From contig JBKEHH010000011.1 of the NCBI GenBank assembly GCA_046710535.1, positions 41,603-105,602 on the forward strand: a stretch of 64,000 bases of DNA, given 5' to 3'. Position numbers and translations under genes: made by a program. Shown piece by piece: positions 24,915 through 33,718 of this stretch; the stretch's first letter is position 1; every line of letters begins with the position of its first letter. The notes beneath the pieces were generated by a model that worked only from the letters and a program-made list of their open reading frames with translations, did no database searches and was not told the origin of the DNA. Origin of the DNA: CAWVSB01 sp046710535 (GTDB lineage: Bacteria; Pseudomonadota; Gammaproteobacteria; Pseudomonadales; CAWVSB01).

Positions 24915-27164
24915 ATGAAAAAGCACAATTTATTGATAAAAACTGCAGCGTTCGGTGTTTTGGCTGCGGCCATTGCCCAGTATTCAGTTGCCGATGAAAT
25001 GTCTAAGCCGAAAGGGGCTTTAGGCATTGGTAATGTAGTTGCTGGACAGGCTAAGTCTAATCAGTTTTGGTGGCCTGATCAGTTAGATCTTTCCGCGCTG
25101 CGTGATCATGATAAGCGCTCAAGCCCTATGGGTGATGATTTCAACTATGCTGAGGAATTTAGCAAGCTAGATTTAAAGGCTGTTAAGCAAGATATAGATC
25201 TGCTGCTAACCACTTCACAAGATTGGTGGCCAGCTGATTATGACAATTATGGGCCGTTTTTTATTCGAATGACATGGCATAGTGCTGGTACTTATCGCAC
25301 TTTAGATGGACGCGGTGGCGGTGATGGCGGCCAACAAAGATTTGAGCCACTTAACAGCTGGCCGGATAACGGTAATCTAGACAAAGCACGGCGCTTGTTG
25401 TGGCCGATAAAACAACAATACGGCCATAGTTTGTCTTGGGCAGATTTAATGATTCTGGCAGGCAATGTCGCATTAGAAAATATGGGTTTTGAAACCTATG
25501 GTTTTGCTGGTGGACGAACTGATGATTGGGAGCCAGATTTGGTTTACTGGGGGCCAGAGCTGGAAATGCTAGCCAGTGATAGGCATGAAAAAGATGGCAA
25601 ATTACAGCGTCCATTAGGCGCAACTCATATGGGGTTGATCTATGTGAACCCAGAAGGCCCTAAAGGAGTGCCGGACCCTATGGGTTCCGCCAAGAATATT
25701 CGGGTGACGTTTAATCGCATGGCGATGAATGACGAAGAAGTGGTGGCATTAATAGCCGGCGGTCATACTTTTGGCAAAATGCATGGTGCTCATAAACCAG
25801 CCGATTGTGTAGGGGCGGAACCTGCGGCCGCAGGGATTGAAGAGCAAGGTCTTGGTTGGGAAAATAAATGTGGTAAAGGTCATTCTGAAGACACTGTTAC
25901 TAGTGGCCTAGAAGGTGCGTGGACGCAGGCTCCGACGCAATGGACATCGCTATACTTAACCAATTTACTTAATTTCGATTGGCAGCAAACTCGCAGCCCA
26001 GCCGGTGCGATACAGTGGATTCCTACTGATGAATCAGTACATAGCTCGGTTCCTGATGCACATGTTAAGGGTAAGTTTCATGCGCCAGTGATGACGACTG
26101 CCGATTTGGCAATGAAGTTTGATCCAGCTTACAAGGCCATTGCCGAGCGTTTTGTGGCTAATCCTGTTGAGTATCAACAGGCTTTTGCCAAAGCGTGGTA
26201 CAAGCTTACTCACCGCGATATGGGGCCTAGCGCGCTTTATTTAGGGGTAGAAGTGCCAAGCGCAGAGCTTATTTGGCAAGACCCAGTACCTGCTGGCAAA
26301 GAGCTAAGTAGTAGATCGGTTAAACGCCTTAAGAGAGAACTATTAGCTTCAGGCTTAACTGTGTCTGAGCTGGTGAGTACAGCGTGGGCGTCAGCGTCAA
26401 CTTTTCGCGTCAGCGACAAACGTGGGGGTGCTAATGGTGCTCGTATAGCACTTGCTCCACAAAATGATTGGACGGTTAATAACCCGCAACAACTGACTAA
26501 AGTGATTGCTGCGCTGGAAGAGGTGCGGGCTGACTTTGGTAAAGACAAAGTCTCTCTTGCTGATTTAATTGTCTTAGGTGGTGCGGCGGCCATTGAGAAA
26601 GCCGCTAAAGATGCGGGTGTTAAAGTTGAGGTGCCATTTAAGTCAGGGCGTGGCGATGCATTGCAAGCACAAACTGATGTGAATTCGTTCTCATTACTTG
26701 AGCCTAAAGCCGATGCATTTCGTAATTACTTTGATGTCAGTGCGGCTTATCGTTCGCCTGCAGAAATGTTAGTTGATAAAGCTGATTTACTTGGCTTAAC
26801 TGTGCCGCAAGCTACCGTTCTGGTTGGTGGTATGAGGGCGTTAAATACTAATGCCGATGGCTCTCAGCATGGCGTGTTAACCGCTAGGCCGGGTATATTA
26901 AGTAATGACTTTTTCGTCAACTTGTTAGATATGTCTACCAAATGGCAGAAGTCTGCGGCTGATGGCTTGTATGAAGGCGTTGATCGTCAAACTGGTAAGG
27001 TGAAGTACACCGCAACCCCAGTTGATTTGATCTTTGGGTCGAATTCAGAGCTGCGTGCTGTTGCAGAGGCTTATGCCTTTGATGGTTCTAACGAGAAGTT
27101 TGTGAATGACTTTGTTCAGGCTTGGGTAAAGGTTATGCAGGCAGATCGTTTTGATTTGAAATAG
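24915..27164 (+). CDS. katG: Catalase-peroxidase with signal peptide
   Basis: Bifunctional heme enzyme that breaks down H2O2. Key residues are Arg118, Trp121 and distal His122 (RMTWHSAGTYR), Tyr243 (LIYVNPEGP) and Met269 (NRMAMNDEE), which complete the Trp-Tyr-Met adduct, and proximal His284 (GGHTFGKMHGA). The 749 residues include the C-terminal non-heme duplicate domain. The N-terminus (MKKHNLLIKTAAFGVLAAAI then AQYSVADE) is a clear Sec signal with a probable cut after SVA, so it should work in the periplasm, like KatP-type enzymes. GGAG precedes the ATG. It is controlled by OxyR through the shared operator and ended by a terminator at 27180. Confidence 0.94.
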   Translation: MKKHNLLIKTAAFGVLAAAIAQYSVADEMSKPKGALGIGNVVAGQAKSNQFWWPDQLDLSALRDHDKRSSPMGDDFNYAEEFSKLDLKAVKQDIDLLLTTSQDWWPADYDNYGPFFIRMTWHSAGTYRTLDGRGGGDGGQQRFEPLNSWPDNGNLDKARRLLWPIKQQYGHSLSWADLMILAGNVALENMGFETYGFAGGRTDDWEPDLVYWGPELEMLASDRHEKDGKLQRPLGATHMGLIYVNPEGPKGVPDPMGSAKNIRVTFNRMAMNDEEVVALIAGGHTFGKMHGAHKPADCVGAEPAAAGIEEQGLGWENKCGKGHSEDTVTSGLEGAWTQAPTQWTSLYLTNLLNFDWQQTRSPAGAIQWIPTDESVHSSVPDAHVKGKFHAPVMTTADLAMKFDPAYKAIAERFVANPVEYQQAFAKAWYKLTHRDMGPSALYLGVEVPSAELIWQDPVPAGKELSSRSVKRLKRELLASGLTVSELVSTAWASASTFRVSDKRGGANGARIALAPQNDWTVNNPQQLTKVIAALEEVRADFGKDKVSLADLIVLGGAAAIEKAAKDAGVKVEVPFKSGRGDALQAQTDVNSFSLLEPKADAFRNYFDVSAAYRSPAEMLVDKADLLGLTVPQATVLVGGMRALNTNADGSQHGVLTARPGILSNDFFVNLLDMSTKWQKSAADGLYEGVDRQTGKVKYTATPVDLIFGSNSELRAVAEAYAFDGSNEKFVNDFVQAWVKVMQADRFDLK

Positions 27165-27179
27165 TTAATAGTTAATAGT

Positions 27180-27209
27180 GCCGCGATGAGCTTACCGCGG
27201 CTTTTTTTT
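27180..27209 (+). terminator. Rho-independent terminator after katG
   Basis: GCCGCG and CGCGGC form a 6-bp GC stem around a 10-base loop (27180-27201), followed by eight T (27202-27209). The stop codon of the leftward gene (27192-27194) lies in the loop. Confidence 0.85.
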
Positions 27210-29426
27210 GCCTTTTAGTTTTGCCTTAATCGTCTTTTTAAAACCTTGTTTGAATTCGTAATAGCGTACTGCAAGTCGCCAATGTTTAAGTTCACCTTGG
27301 GTTGATAGTTCGTTGTAGTAATTGATAAACCGTTCTCTATTTTGCCAGTTTAGTTTATAGCAAATGCGCATTGCGTCGATAAGTCGTTGGCGAGTGCTCA
27401 GCTGGTCAATGACTCGGGCGCGACCAATATCAATTAAATAAGACTGAATGTTGTTGTCAGTAACCGTGATAAGAATATTTCCGGCAGATAGATCGCAGTG
27501 TAAAATACCACTGTTGTGCATACGACAAATAAATTGTGCCAGCGCCTTTAATAATTCTTCGGTGTTAGCGCCTTGGCAAGTTTCCTCATTCGCATTGCTG
27601 CTGCTAAATATCTGGCGGGCAGAAAAAGCATTTTCTATAAAAGCTGCAAGGTAATAATTGTTTTCTACGCCGCTGTTAGTGTGGCGCTCAAAATAGGCAA
27701 TGGGTTCGGGGGTACTAATGCCGCGTTGCAACATTGCGGTGGCATTTTGCCAATGACGTTTGCCTTTGCTATCTAAGAAGCGATAGCTAATTCTTTTGCC
27801 GCCTTCAGTTCGGTTTAATTTAACGGTGACGCGGCCATGACAAGTTGTATCAATATTCCATATTCGGTTGCGCTTGTCGCGCATTACCCCTTGTTCGGGT
27901 GTATCAGCTATGGCCTCAGGTAACAGTTCTGTTTGCGTAGCTGCTAGTGTGCTACTGGGTTTAATACTAACTACGCCGCGCCAGTCAGGGGTGTAAATTG
28001 GGCTAATATTGTTATGGGGTAATGCTGCTATGGCAGTGTTCATTGCTTGCAATGGCGGCATAACATTAATGGCTGCCAGGCTTGGGCGGACTATGTCTTT
28101 AGTTGTGGCGAATAATAAAAACAGTGGACTTTCTGAGATATTTTGAGGCTGCTCAGTTAGCTCATCGCCCGTTACCGTTAAATAAGATTGAGGTCTTGGT
28201 TGTTCAGAATAAATGGCCGATAGCGGCAGTGTGTGACCATTACGAGCCCAGGTGATATGCAATTCTTGTTCCTCTGCAGTAACAAAAATATAGTGACTAA
28301 TACCGTTGTCGGCACTAATACCTTGCACATATTGGCTGTTTGTCAGAAGTTGGATGATGTTTTTGAAGGCAGCAAAGCCAGGGCGTTTGCGAAAGTCCGC
28401 TAAGTTCCCCCGCACAGATTTATAGTAGCTGGTGTTATCAATACTAGGGTAGCTGGTATCGCCGCAATCAATAATACCGTCGCGATGACAAATGAGTGGT
28501 CCCCAATAGACTCTATTTAGAGCACCGCTAGCAATGGCTAAAACCATGTAGCGAGCGAGGAAATTAGCTTGAATCTGTTCAGGGTCAGCTGATCTTCTGG
28601 CGAGTCGTTTAATCGTCCACATTTTGTAGGTAGAGAATGTTTGCTCGCACCCTTGTTGGCGACCAATTTGATCAATAATTCGCGCTTTCTTAATTAAATT
28701 GAGCTTTAGTGTCTTTGTGAGTAATCGCCCCATTGCGCGATGGTCATAAGCTTCAGGTTCTATCACTCGTTCAACAAATAAGTTGTCGGTGTGGATGTGT
28801 GGTGCGGAGTGCAGGCGTTTCATCGCTTTTAGAAATAGGATGTTATATAGCGGCTCAAAATCAGAGACATTAGGGCCGGCTATTTTAATGTCATATTGCT
28901 GTGCTATTGGCGCAGCAATTTTCCATGCTTGCAAAAAACCAGCCGGTTCAAAGCCAGACCATTTGCCGCGATTAGGAGTATTGCCAATTTCTAATACTGC
29001 AATACAGTCGTGGTATTTGGCTAAAGTGTTTTTCACAAAGTCATGCCAGCGTTGGCATGCCTCCGCACTTTTTTCCATTTGCTGGGCTTGCTCAAAAGAG
29101 GGCAGCAAATTAAGCATGACAGTAAAACCTTCAGTTAATACTCGCTCTAGCAGGCGTTGGCCATGTTGGTTAATAGAGTCATAACTGTAGTAAAGACGAA
29201 CATGTTGAATGCCGAGATCTTGCAAACATTTGATTACATAGTCGTCAACCTGAGGGGCTTCGGAGGTGGCAATATTGATGCCAAAAAAATTATCGTCTAC
29301 AGACAGTGGTGCTTGAGTATGAGCTTGATGATTAATATTTAACCAAAAGCGGGAGCGCCCTAATTCGTAAAGCGTATCAACAATAGCGCATGGCCAAATT
29401 AACAAAGGGCTAATGGTAGGTTTCAT
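27192..29426 (-). CDS. Glycoside-hydrolase-like domain fused to an LPS-kinase-like domain
   Basis: A 744-residue two-part protein. The N-terminal part (about 40-370) looks like a TIM-barrel glycosidase of the GH39/cellulase type: it starts NFFGINIA, has LGIQHVRLYYSYD and a possible acid/base Glu146 in LEIGNTPNR, near the Asn-Glu motif of clan GH-A. A middle region (about 370-530) is not recognised. The C-terminal part (about 535-740) is a WaaP/KdkA-like kinase with HCDLSAGN (about 644-651) and LIDIGRAR. The tail is basic. No signal peptide is convincing, so it may be cytoplasmic. The pairing suggests making or editing a phosphorylated surface sugar; the substrate is unknown. Confidence 0.72.
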   Translation of the reverse strand: MKPTISPLLIWPCAIVDTLYELGRSRFWLNINHQAHTQAPLSVDDNFFGINIATSEAPQVDDYVIKCLQDLGIQHVRLYYSYDSINQHGQRLLERVLTEGFTVMLNLLPSFEQAQQMEKSAEACQRWHDFVKNTLAKYHDCIAVLEIGNTPNRGKWSGFEPAGFLQAWKIAAPIAQQYDIKIAGPNVSDFEPLYNILFLKAMKRLHSAPHIHTDNLFVERVIEPEAYDHRAMGRLLTKTLKLNLIKKARIIDQIGRQQGCEQTFSTYKMWTIKRLARRSADPEQIQANFLARYMVLAIASGALNRVYWGPLICHRDGIIDCGDTSYPSIDNTSYYKSVRGNLADFRKRPGFAAFKNIIQLLTNSQYVQGISADNGISHYIFVTAEEQELHITWARNGHTLPLSAIYSEQPRPQSYLTVTGDELTEQPQNISESPLFLLFATTKDIVRPSLAAINVMPPLQAMNTAIAALPHNNISPIYTPDWRGVVSIKPSSTLAATQTELLPEAIADTPEQGVMRDKRNRIWNIDTTCHGRVTVKLNRTEGGKRISYRFLDSKGKRHWQNATAMLQRGISTPEPIAYFERHTNSGVENNYYLAAFIENAFSARQIFSSSNANEETCQGANTEELLKALAQFICRMHNSGILHCDLSAGNILITVTDNNIQSYLIDIGRARVIDQLSTRQRLIDAMRICYKLNWQNRERFINYYNELSTQGELKHWRLAVRYYEFKQGFKKTIKAKLKGKKKPR

Positions 29427-29543
29427 GCATCCTCCTAGTTTTCACTGGTGTTTAGCTATTGTTGAATTAGATATTGCTAGATTATTAATGGAGGCGGACT
29501 CTAACATAGAGCGTTGTGCTTGCGCGTTAAAAGTGGTGGTTGC

Positions 29544-30335
29544 TTAGACAAAACTTTGTTCATCGCCATGTTGACTGGTGGCTTTTCGGCGCCCCAAGCG
29601 TTTTTTAATGCCTTGTTTGATTTCGTTAACAGTATTTTGATCGTAGCCCATTTGTTGAAAATACCGAGCGGCAAGCTGTTGCCATAAAGATAACCATTGC
29701 TGTCCATAGCAGCCACGGTAAATGCAGGCCAGGTCTTTTATTTGTAGATAGGCATTGGGTTTTTTTTTGATTTTTCCTCTAGGGGCATCTATCCAAAATA
29801 TCGTGGGAGCTTGTGCTTTTTTTTGCACCATAATGTTACGAAAATGCAGATCAAAGTGATAAAAGTTGGCCTGATGCGCGTTGGCTAAAATATCGGCCAG
29901 TTGGTCAAACACTGTTTCTACTAAAATGCTGTTTTGGCGAAAGCATGGCAGTTGACAGAGTTCACTAAGATCTTCAGCGCCGGCTATCTCGCGGGTAATA
30001 ATAAGTGAGCTTTGATGAAAGCCAAAAGGGCTGTAGCTGCCAGCGGCGATAACTTCAGGTCCGGCAATATTGTGTTGCTGCCAAAAATTGTAGCTCTGCA
30101 TTTCAACGAGGGCTCTGGGCCTTCGTGGATAGGTATAGCGCGGCGACAATCGGTATTCATAGCGTTTGATAAAAACCTTGAAGGTGCTGTCATCAATCTG
30201 CCACGAATTACGCCAGGTAGTGTTTTTGCCCGCATGGTTGATGACCTCGCCTTGGCAAAGCGTCAGCAACTGCTTATAAGAGCTGATCTGTTGCTGGGTG
30301 AACCAGTGTCGGTATTTGGGGGCTATATAAAACAT
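29544..30335 (-). CDS. kdkA: 3-deoxy-D-manno-octulosonic acid kinase-like LPS kinase
   Basis: A 263-residue LPS sugar kinase of the KdkA/WaaP family, which phosphorylates Kdo or core heptose of lipid A-core. The catalytic loop is YHFDLHFRNIM and the metal Asp is in IFWIDAPRGK. An N-lobe Lys is in FKVFIKRYEYRL. I start at the ATG at 30335 (MFYIAPKYRHWF); upstream in-frame starts would run into the rpsB leader. It lies upstream of the hydrolase-kinase fusion on the same strand, 117 bases apart, and is divergent from rpsB. The symbol is by family likeness only. Confidence 0.75.
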   Translation of the reverse strand: MFYIAPKYRHWFTQQQISSYKQLLTLCQGEVINHAGKNTTWRNSWQIDDSTFKVFIKRYEYRLSPRYTYPRRPRALVEMQSYNFWQQHNIAGPEVIAAGSYSPFGFHQSSLIITREIAGAEDLSELCQLPCFRQNSILVETVFDQLADILANAHQANFYHFDLHFRNIMVQKKAQAPTIFWIDAPRGKIKKKPNAYLQIKDLACIYRGCYGQQWLSLWQQLAARYFQQMGYDQNTVNEIKQGIKKRLGRRKATSQHGDEQSFV

Positions 30336-30419
30336 GGGTGCAGTATGGCAGAAGCTTAAGGGGGTGCAAAATTTAGTATTTAAGCCGCTCTGAGGCTTTA
30401 ATCGGGCAGATAAATATGG

Positions 30420-30434
30420 TATAAAAGGCGCCGC
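30420..30434 (+). promoter_or_regulatory. Likely rpsB promoter -10 box with GC-rich discriminator
   Basis: TATAAA (30420-30425) is followed by the GC-rich run AGGCGCCGC, typical of growth-rate and stringently controlled ribosomal promoters. The -35 is weak (TTTAAT, 30397-30402). Transcription would start about 135 bases before rpsB. Confidence 0.45.
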
Positions 30435-30435
30435 T

Positions 30436-30567
30436 GTCTGCATTAGGTAGGCAGTGATTAAAATTCGAACACTTATCGACACATATTTCGGGGTGCTTGG
30501 CTTAACCGCTAGGTTGGAATATGGGATAGGTGGGAGAGATAACCCATTACAATATATAGGCAATATT
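30436..30567 (+). promoter_or_regulatory. Structured 5' leader of rpsB
   Basis: The leader can form small stems such as AACC/GGTT around GCTA and ATGGG/CCCAT just before the start. Gammaproteobacterial rpsB leaders are known to bind S2 protein for autoregulation. Equivalence here is inferred from position and was not aligned. Confidence 0.35.
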
Positions 30568-31344
30568 ATGGCTACCGTTTCAATGCGTGAGTTGTTACAG
30601 GCTGGTGTTCACTTTGGTCACCAAGCTCGTTACTGGAACCCTAAGATGAGTAATTATCTATTTGGCGTTCGCAACAAAATCCACATTATTAATTTAGAGC
30701 AAACTGTTCCTGCGCTTAACGATGCGTTAACTATGGTTCAAAAATTAGCTACTAACAAAAATAAAATTCTTATAGTCGGTACTAAACGTGCTGCCAGCAA
30801 GGTTGTTAAAACCGAAGCTGAGCGTGCTGGAATGCCTTATGTTAGCCAACGTTGGTTGGGCGGCATGTTAACTAACTACAAAACTATTCGTCAGTCTATT
30901 AAACGTTTTCGTGATTTAGAAGCGCAAAGTGCCGATGGTACTTTTGACCAGCTAACTAAAAAAGAAGGCTTAATGCGCAAGCGTGAAATGGAAAAGCTAG
31001 AGCGTTCTATTGGCGGTATTAAAGATATGGGCGGTTTGCCTGACGCTTTATTCGTAATTGACGTTGATCATGAGCGCATTGCTATTACTGAAGCTAACAA
31101 GCTTGGTATTCCTGTTATCGGTATCGTTGACAGCAACAGCAATCCAGACGGCGTTGATTACGTTATTCCTGGCAACGATGATGCGATTCGAGCGATTAAG
31201 CTTTACGGTAAAGCTATTGCTGATGCGATTCTTGAAGGTAAGAACGAGAATGACCCTATCGTTAAAGATGACTTCGTAGAAGTTGAAGCCGAAGTAGCTG
31301 AAGCAGTTGAAGCTCCAGAAGCTCCAGCTCCTGCTGCTGAGTAA
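30568..31344 (+). CDS. rpsB: 30S ribosomal protein S2
   Basis: Small-subunit ribosomal protein. It begins MATVSMRELLQAGVHFGHQ, the conserved S2 N-terminus, at the ATG at 30568 with AGG upstream; the longer open frame from 30454 is leader. Conserved MLTNYKTIRQSI and VIPGNDDAIRAI are present. It has 258 residues with an Ala/Glu/Pro-rich tail. It is followed by an attenuator-like hairpin before tsf. Confidence 0.98.
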   Translation: MATVSMRELLQAGVHFGHQARYWNPKMSNYLFGVRNKIHIINLEQTVPALNDALTMVQKLATNKNKILIVGTKRAASKVVKTEAERAGMPYVSQRWLGGMLTNYKTIRQSIKRFRDLEAQSADGTFDQLTKKEGLMRKREMEKLERSIGGIKDMGGLPDALFVIDVDHERIAITEANKLGIPVIGIVDSNSNPDGVDYVIPGNDDAIRAIKLYGKAIADAILEGKNENDPIVKDDFVEVEAEVAEAVEAPEAPAPAAE

Positions 31345-31364
31345 AACGCTCAGTTAAGTGCTAG

Positions 31365-31388
31365 AAAGGGGGCTTTGCCCCTTTTTTT
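31365..31388 (+). terminator. Attenuator/terminator between rpsB and tsf
   Basis: AAAGGGG pairs with CCCCTTT around GCTTTG, followed by a run of T (31382-31388). Position between rpsB and tsf fits partial termination that sets S2 above EF-Ts. Confidence 0.8.
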
Positions 31389-31476
31389 AAGTCGATTTAT
31401 TAGTTTAATCTGTTTCATCCTAAGGCTTTAGCGCGCAGCGCTTATCAAGGATGAATGAAATATAGAGGTGAGTTCC

Positions 31477-32334
31477 ATGGTTGCAATTTCTGCATCATTA
31501 GTAAAAGAACTTCGTGAGCGTACCGGTTTGGGTATGCTTGATTGTAAAAAAGCACTACGTGAGACTGAAGGCAATATTGATCAAGCCATCGAGAACTTAC
31601 GTAAGTCTAGCGGTATGAAGGCGGCTAAAAAAGCTGGCCGTGTTGCTGCTGAAGGCGTTGTAGTCGCGCGCGTAAGCGCTGATAACGCTTACGCTCAGTT
31701 ATTGGAAGTAAACAGTGAAACTGATTTCGCAGCCCGCGATGCTGGTTTTTTGGCATTTGTTAATGCTGTTGCGGACAAAGCATTAGCTGACAAGGAAGAA
31801 GATGTACAAGTTTTGCTAGATAGCGGTGTTGAAGCTGATCGTGAAACATTAGTACAAAAAATTGGTGAAAATATCAGTCCAAGACGTATTGCTTCATTGA
31901 GCGGCGATGTGGTCGGCAGTTATGTGCACAGTAACAACCGTATTGCAGTATTGGTTCAGCTTAAAGGCGGTAATGTAGAGTTAGCGAAAGATATCGCTAT
32001 GCATGTAGCAGCGTCTAACCCGCAGTATGCCAATCCTGAAGATGTGCCTGAAGATGTGATCACGAAAGAGAAAGACATTTACATCGCGCAAGCACAAGAT
32101 AGTGGCAAACCTGCTGAAATCATAGAGAAAATGGTTGTTGGTCGCATACGTAAGTTTTTGGAAGAAATTAGCTTAACCAAGCAATCTTTCGTAAAAGACC
32201 CTGATGTAACCGTTGGCGAGTTGGCTAAGAAAGCCGGTGCTGAAGTGGTTGCCTTTGTGCGTTATGAAGTTGGTGAAGGGATTGAGAAAGAAGAGGTTGA
32301 TTTCGCCGCCGAAGTTGCCGCACAATTGAAGTAA
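31477..32334 (+). CDS. tsf: Elongation factor Ts
   Basis: GDP/GTP exchange factor for EF-Tu. It begins MVAISASLVKELRERTGLG at the ATG at 31477, with AGGTGA well placed upstream; an in-frame GTG nine bases earlier is less likely. The conserved MLDCKKAL and VNSETDFAAR are seen. The length of 285 residues is normal. A hairpin terminator follows. Confidence 0.97.
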   Translation: MVAISASLVKELRERTGLGMLDCKKALRETEGNIDQAIENLRKSSGMKAAKKAGRVAAEGVVVARVSADNAYAQLLEVNSETDFAARDAGFLAFVNAVADKALADKEEDVQVLLDSGVEADRETLVQKIGENISPRRIASLSGDVVGSYVHSNNRIAVLVQLKGGNVELAKDIAMHVAASNPQYANPEDVPEDVITKEKDIYIAQAQDSGKPAEIIEKMVVGRIRKFLEEISLTKQSFVKDPDVTVGELAKKAGAEVVAFVRYEVGEGIEKEEVDFAAEVAAQLK

Positions 32335-32346
32335 GTTTGCAGTATT

Positions 32347-32371
32347 AAGGGCATCCACAGGATGCCCTTTT
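32347..32371 (+). terminator. Hairpin terminator after tsf
   Basis: AAGGGCATCC pairs with GGATGCCCTT around ACA, then TTTT. It is probably a partial terminator, since pyrH follows at 32408. Confidence 0.75.
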
Positions 32372-32407
32372 AGTATCACCACACTATGACACTTAGGGCG
32401 GATAGAT

Positions 32408-33130
32408 ATGTCGAATAAAGATAAAAAGTATAAGCGCATCATGTTGAAGCTAAGCGGTGAAGCGCTTATGGGTAATGAAGGCTTTGGTATTGATCCTAAA
32501 GTACTTGACCAAATGGCTTTAGAGATAGGGCAGCTTGTCGGCATAGGAGTGCAGGTTGGCTTAGTTGTTGGTGGTGGTAATTTATTCAGAGGTGCGGCAT
32601 TAAGTGCGGTGGGCTTAGACCGAGTTACTGGCGACCATATGGGTATGCTGGCAACAGTGATGAATGCCTTAGCATTGCGCGACGCCCTAGAGCGTTCCAA
32701 TATAGCTAGCCGTGTTATGTCAGCTATTCCAATGAGTGGTGTGGTTGAGCATTATGACCGTCGTGCTGCACTGCGTTATTTAGATCAGGGTGATGTAGTT
32801 ATTTTCTCTGCAGGAACCGGTAATCCCTTTTTCACTACTGATTCTGCGGCCTGTTTGCGTGGCATTGAAATCGACGCTGAAATAGTACTTAAAGCGACTA
32901 AAGTTGATGGTGTTTATACGGCTGACCCAGAAAAAGATCCCGGCGCTGTTAGGTATGACGAGTTAACCTATGACGAAGCCTTGGATAAAAAATTAGGTGT
33001 GATGGACTTAACCGCTATTTGCCTGTGCCGTGATCATGATATGCCACTGCGCGTATTTAAAATGGAAGAAGTCGGTGCATTACTGAGTATTTTTGGTGGC
33101 GGCGATGTAGGCACTTTAATTAGATCATAA
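32408..33130 (+). CDS. pyrH: Uridylate kinase
   Basis: Phosphorylates UMP to UDP, the first nucleotide-kinase step for UTP and CTP. Amino-acid-kinase-fold motifs are visible: MLKLSGEALMG at the start, GLVVGGGNLFRG and FSAGTGNPFFTTDSAA. The length of 240 residues is normal. It lies in the tsf-pyrH-frr order; frr follows after 30 bases. Confidence 0.97.
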   Translation: MSNKDKKYKRIMLKLSGEALMGNEGFGIDPKVLDQMALEIGQLVGIGVQVGLVVGGGNLFRGAALSAVGLDRVTGDHMGMLATVMNALALRDALERSNIASRVMSAIPMSGVVEHYDRRAALRYLDQGDVVIFSAGTGNPFFTTDSAACLRGIEIDAEIVLKATKVDGVYTADPEKDPGAVRYDELTYDEALDKKLGVMDLTAICLCRDHDMPLRVFKMEEVGALLSIFGGGDVGTLIRS

Positions 33131-33160
33131 AATTAATAAGTTATTAGTAGGAGATCGACT

Positions 33161-33718
33161 GTGATCAATGAAATTAAACAAGACGCTGAAGTGAGCATGC
33201 AAAAGGCCGTTGAGGCATTGGGTAGCGCTTTTGGCCGAATTAGAACTGGTCGTGCTCATCCTAGTATTTTGGACGGAGTGATGGTTGATTACTATGGCAG
33301 TATGACTGCGTTAAGCCAGGTGGCTAACGTGTCGGTTGACGACGCCAGAACACTCAGTGTTACTCCTTGGGAAAAGAACTTAGTGCCGGATATCGAAAAA
33401 GCGATTATGAAGTCTGATTTGGGTTTGAATCCAAGTACGGCTGGTTCGGTTATCCGTCTGCCTATGCCAATGCTGACTGAAGAGACGCGTAAAGTGTTTA
33501 TCAAGCAAGCTAGGGCTGAGGCTGAGTCGTCTAGAGTATCGATTCGCAACTTTCGGCGCGATGCTATTGGCAACATTAAAGACTTACTTAAAGACAAAGA
33601 CATTAGCGAAGACGATGACCGTCGTGGTCAAGATGATATTCAAAAACTAACCGATAAATATGTAGCCAAAGTCGATCAGCTGTTAGCAGCTAAAGAAGTC
33701 GACTTGATGGAAATTTAA
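33161..33718 (+). CDS. frr: Ribosome recycling factor
   Basis: Splits the post-termination ribosome together with EF-G. It begins MINEIKQDAEVSMQKAV at a GTG (33161) with GGAG seven bases upstream. The conserved GRIRTGRAHPSIL and RRDAIGNIKDLLKDK are present. The length of 185 residues is normal. Its TAA stop overlaps the uppS ATG. Confidence 0.97.
   Translation: MINEIKQDAEVSMQKAVEALGSAFGRIRTGRAHPSILDGVMVDYYGSMTALSQVANVSVDDARTLSVTPWEKNLVPDIEKAIMKSDLGLNPSTAGSVIRLPMPMLTEETRKVFIKQARAEAESSRVSIRNFRRDAIGNIKDLLKDKDISEDDDRRGQDDIQKLTDKYVAKVDQLLAAKEVDLMEI

Noticed and set aside
30336..30563. Longer N-terminus for the KdkA-like kinase
   Set aside because: It would overlap the rpsB promoter and leader and has no kinase likeness before MFYIAPKY.
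30454..30567. Longer N-terminus for S2 from 30454
   Set aside because: The conserved S2 start MATVSMRELL is at 30568 and the upstream sequence is leader.
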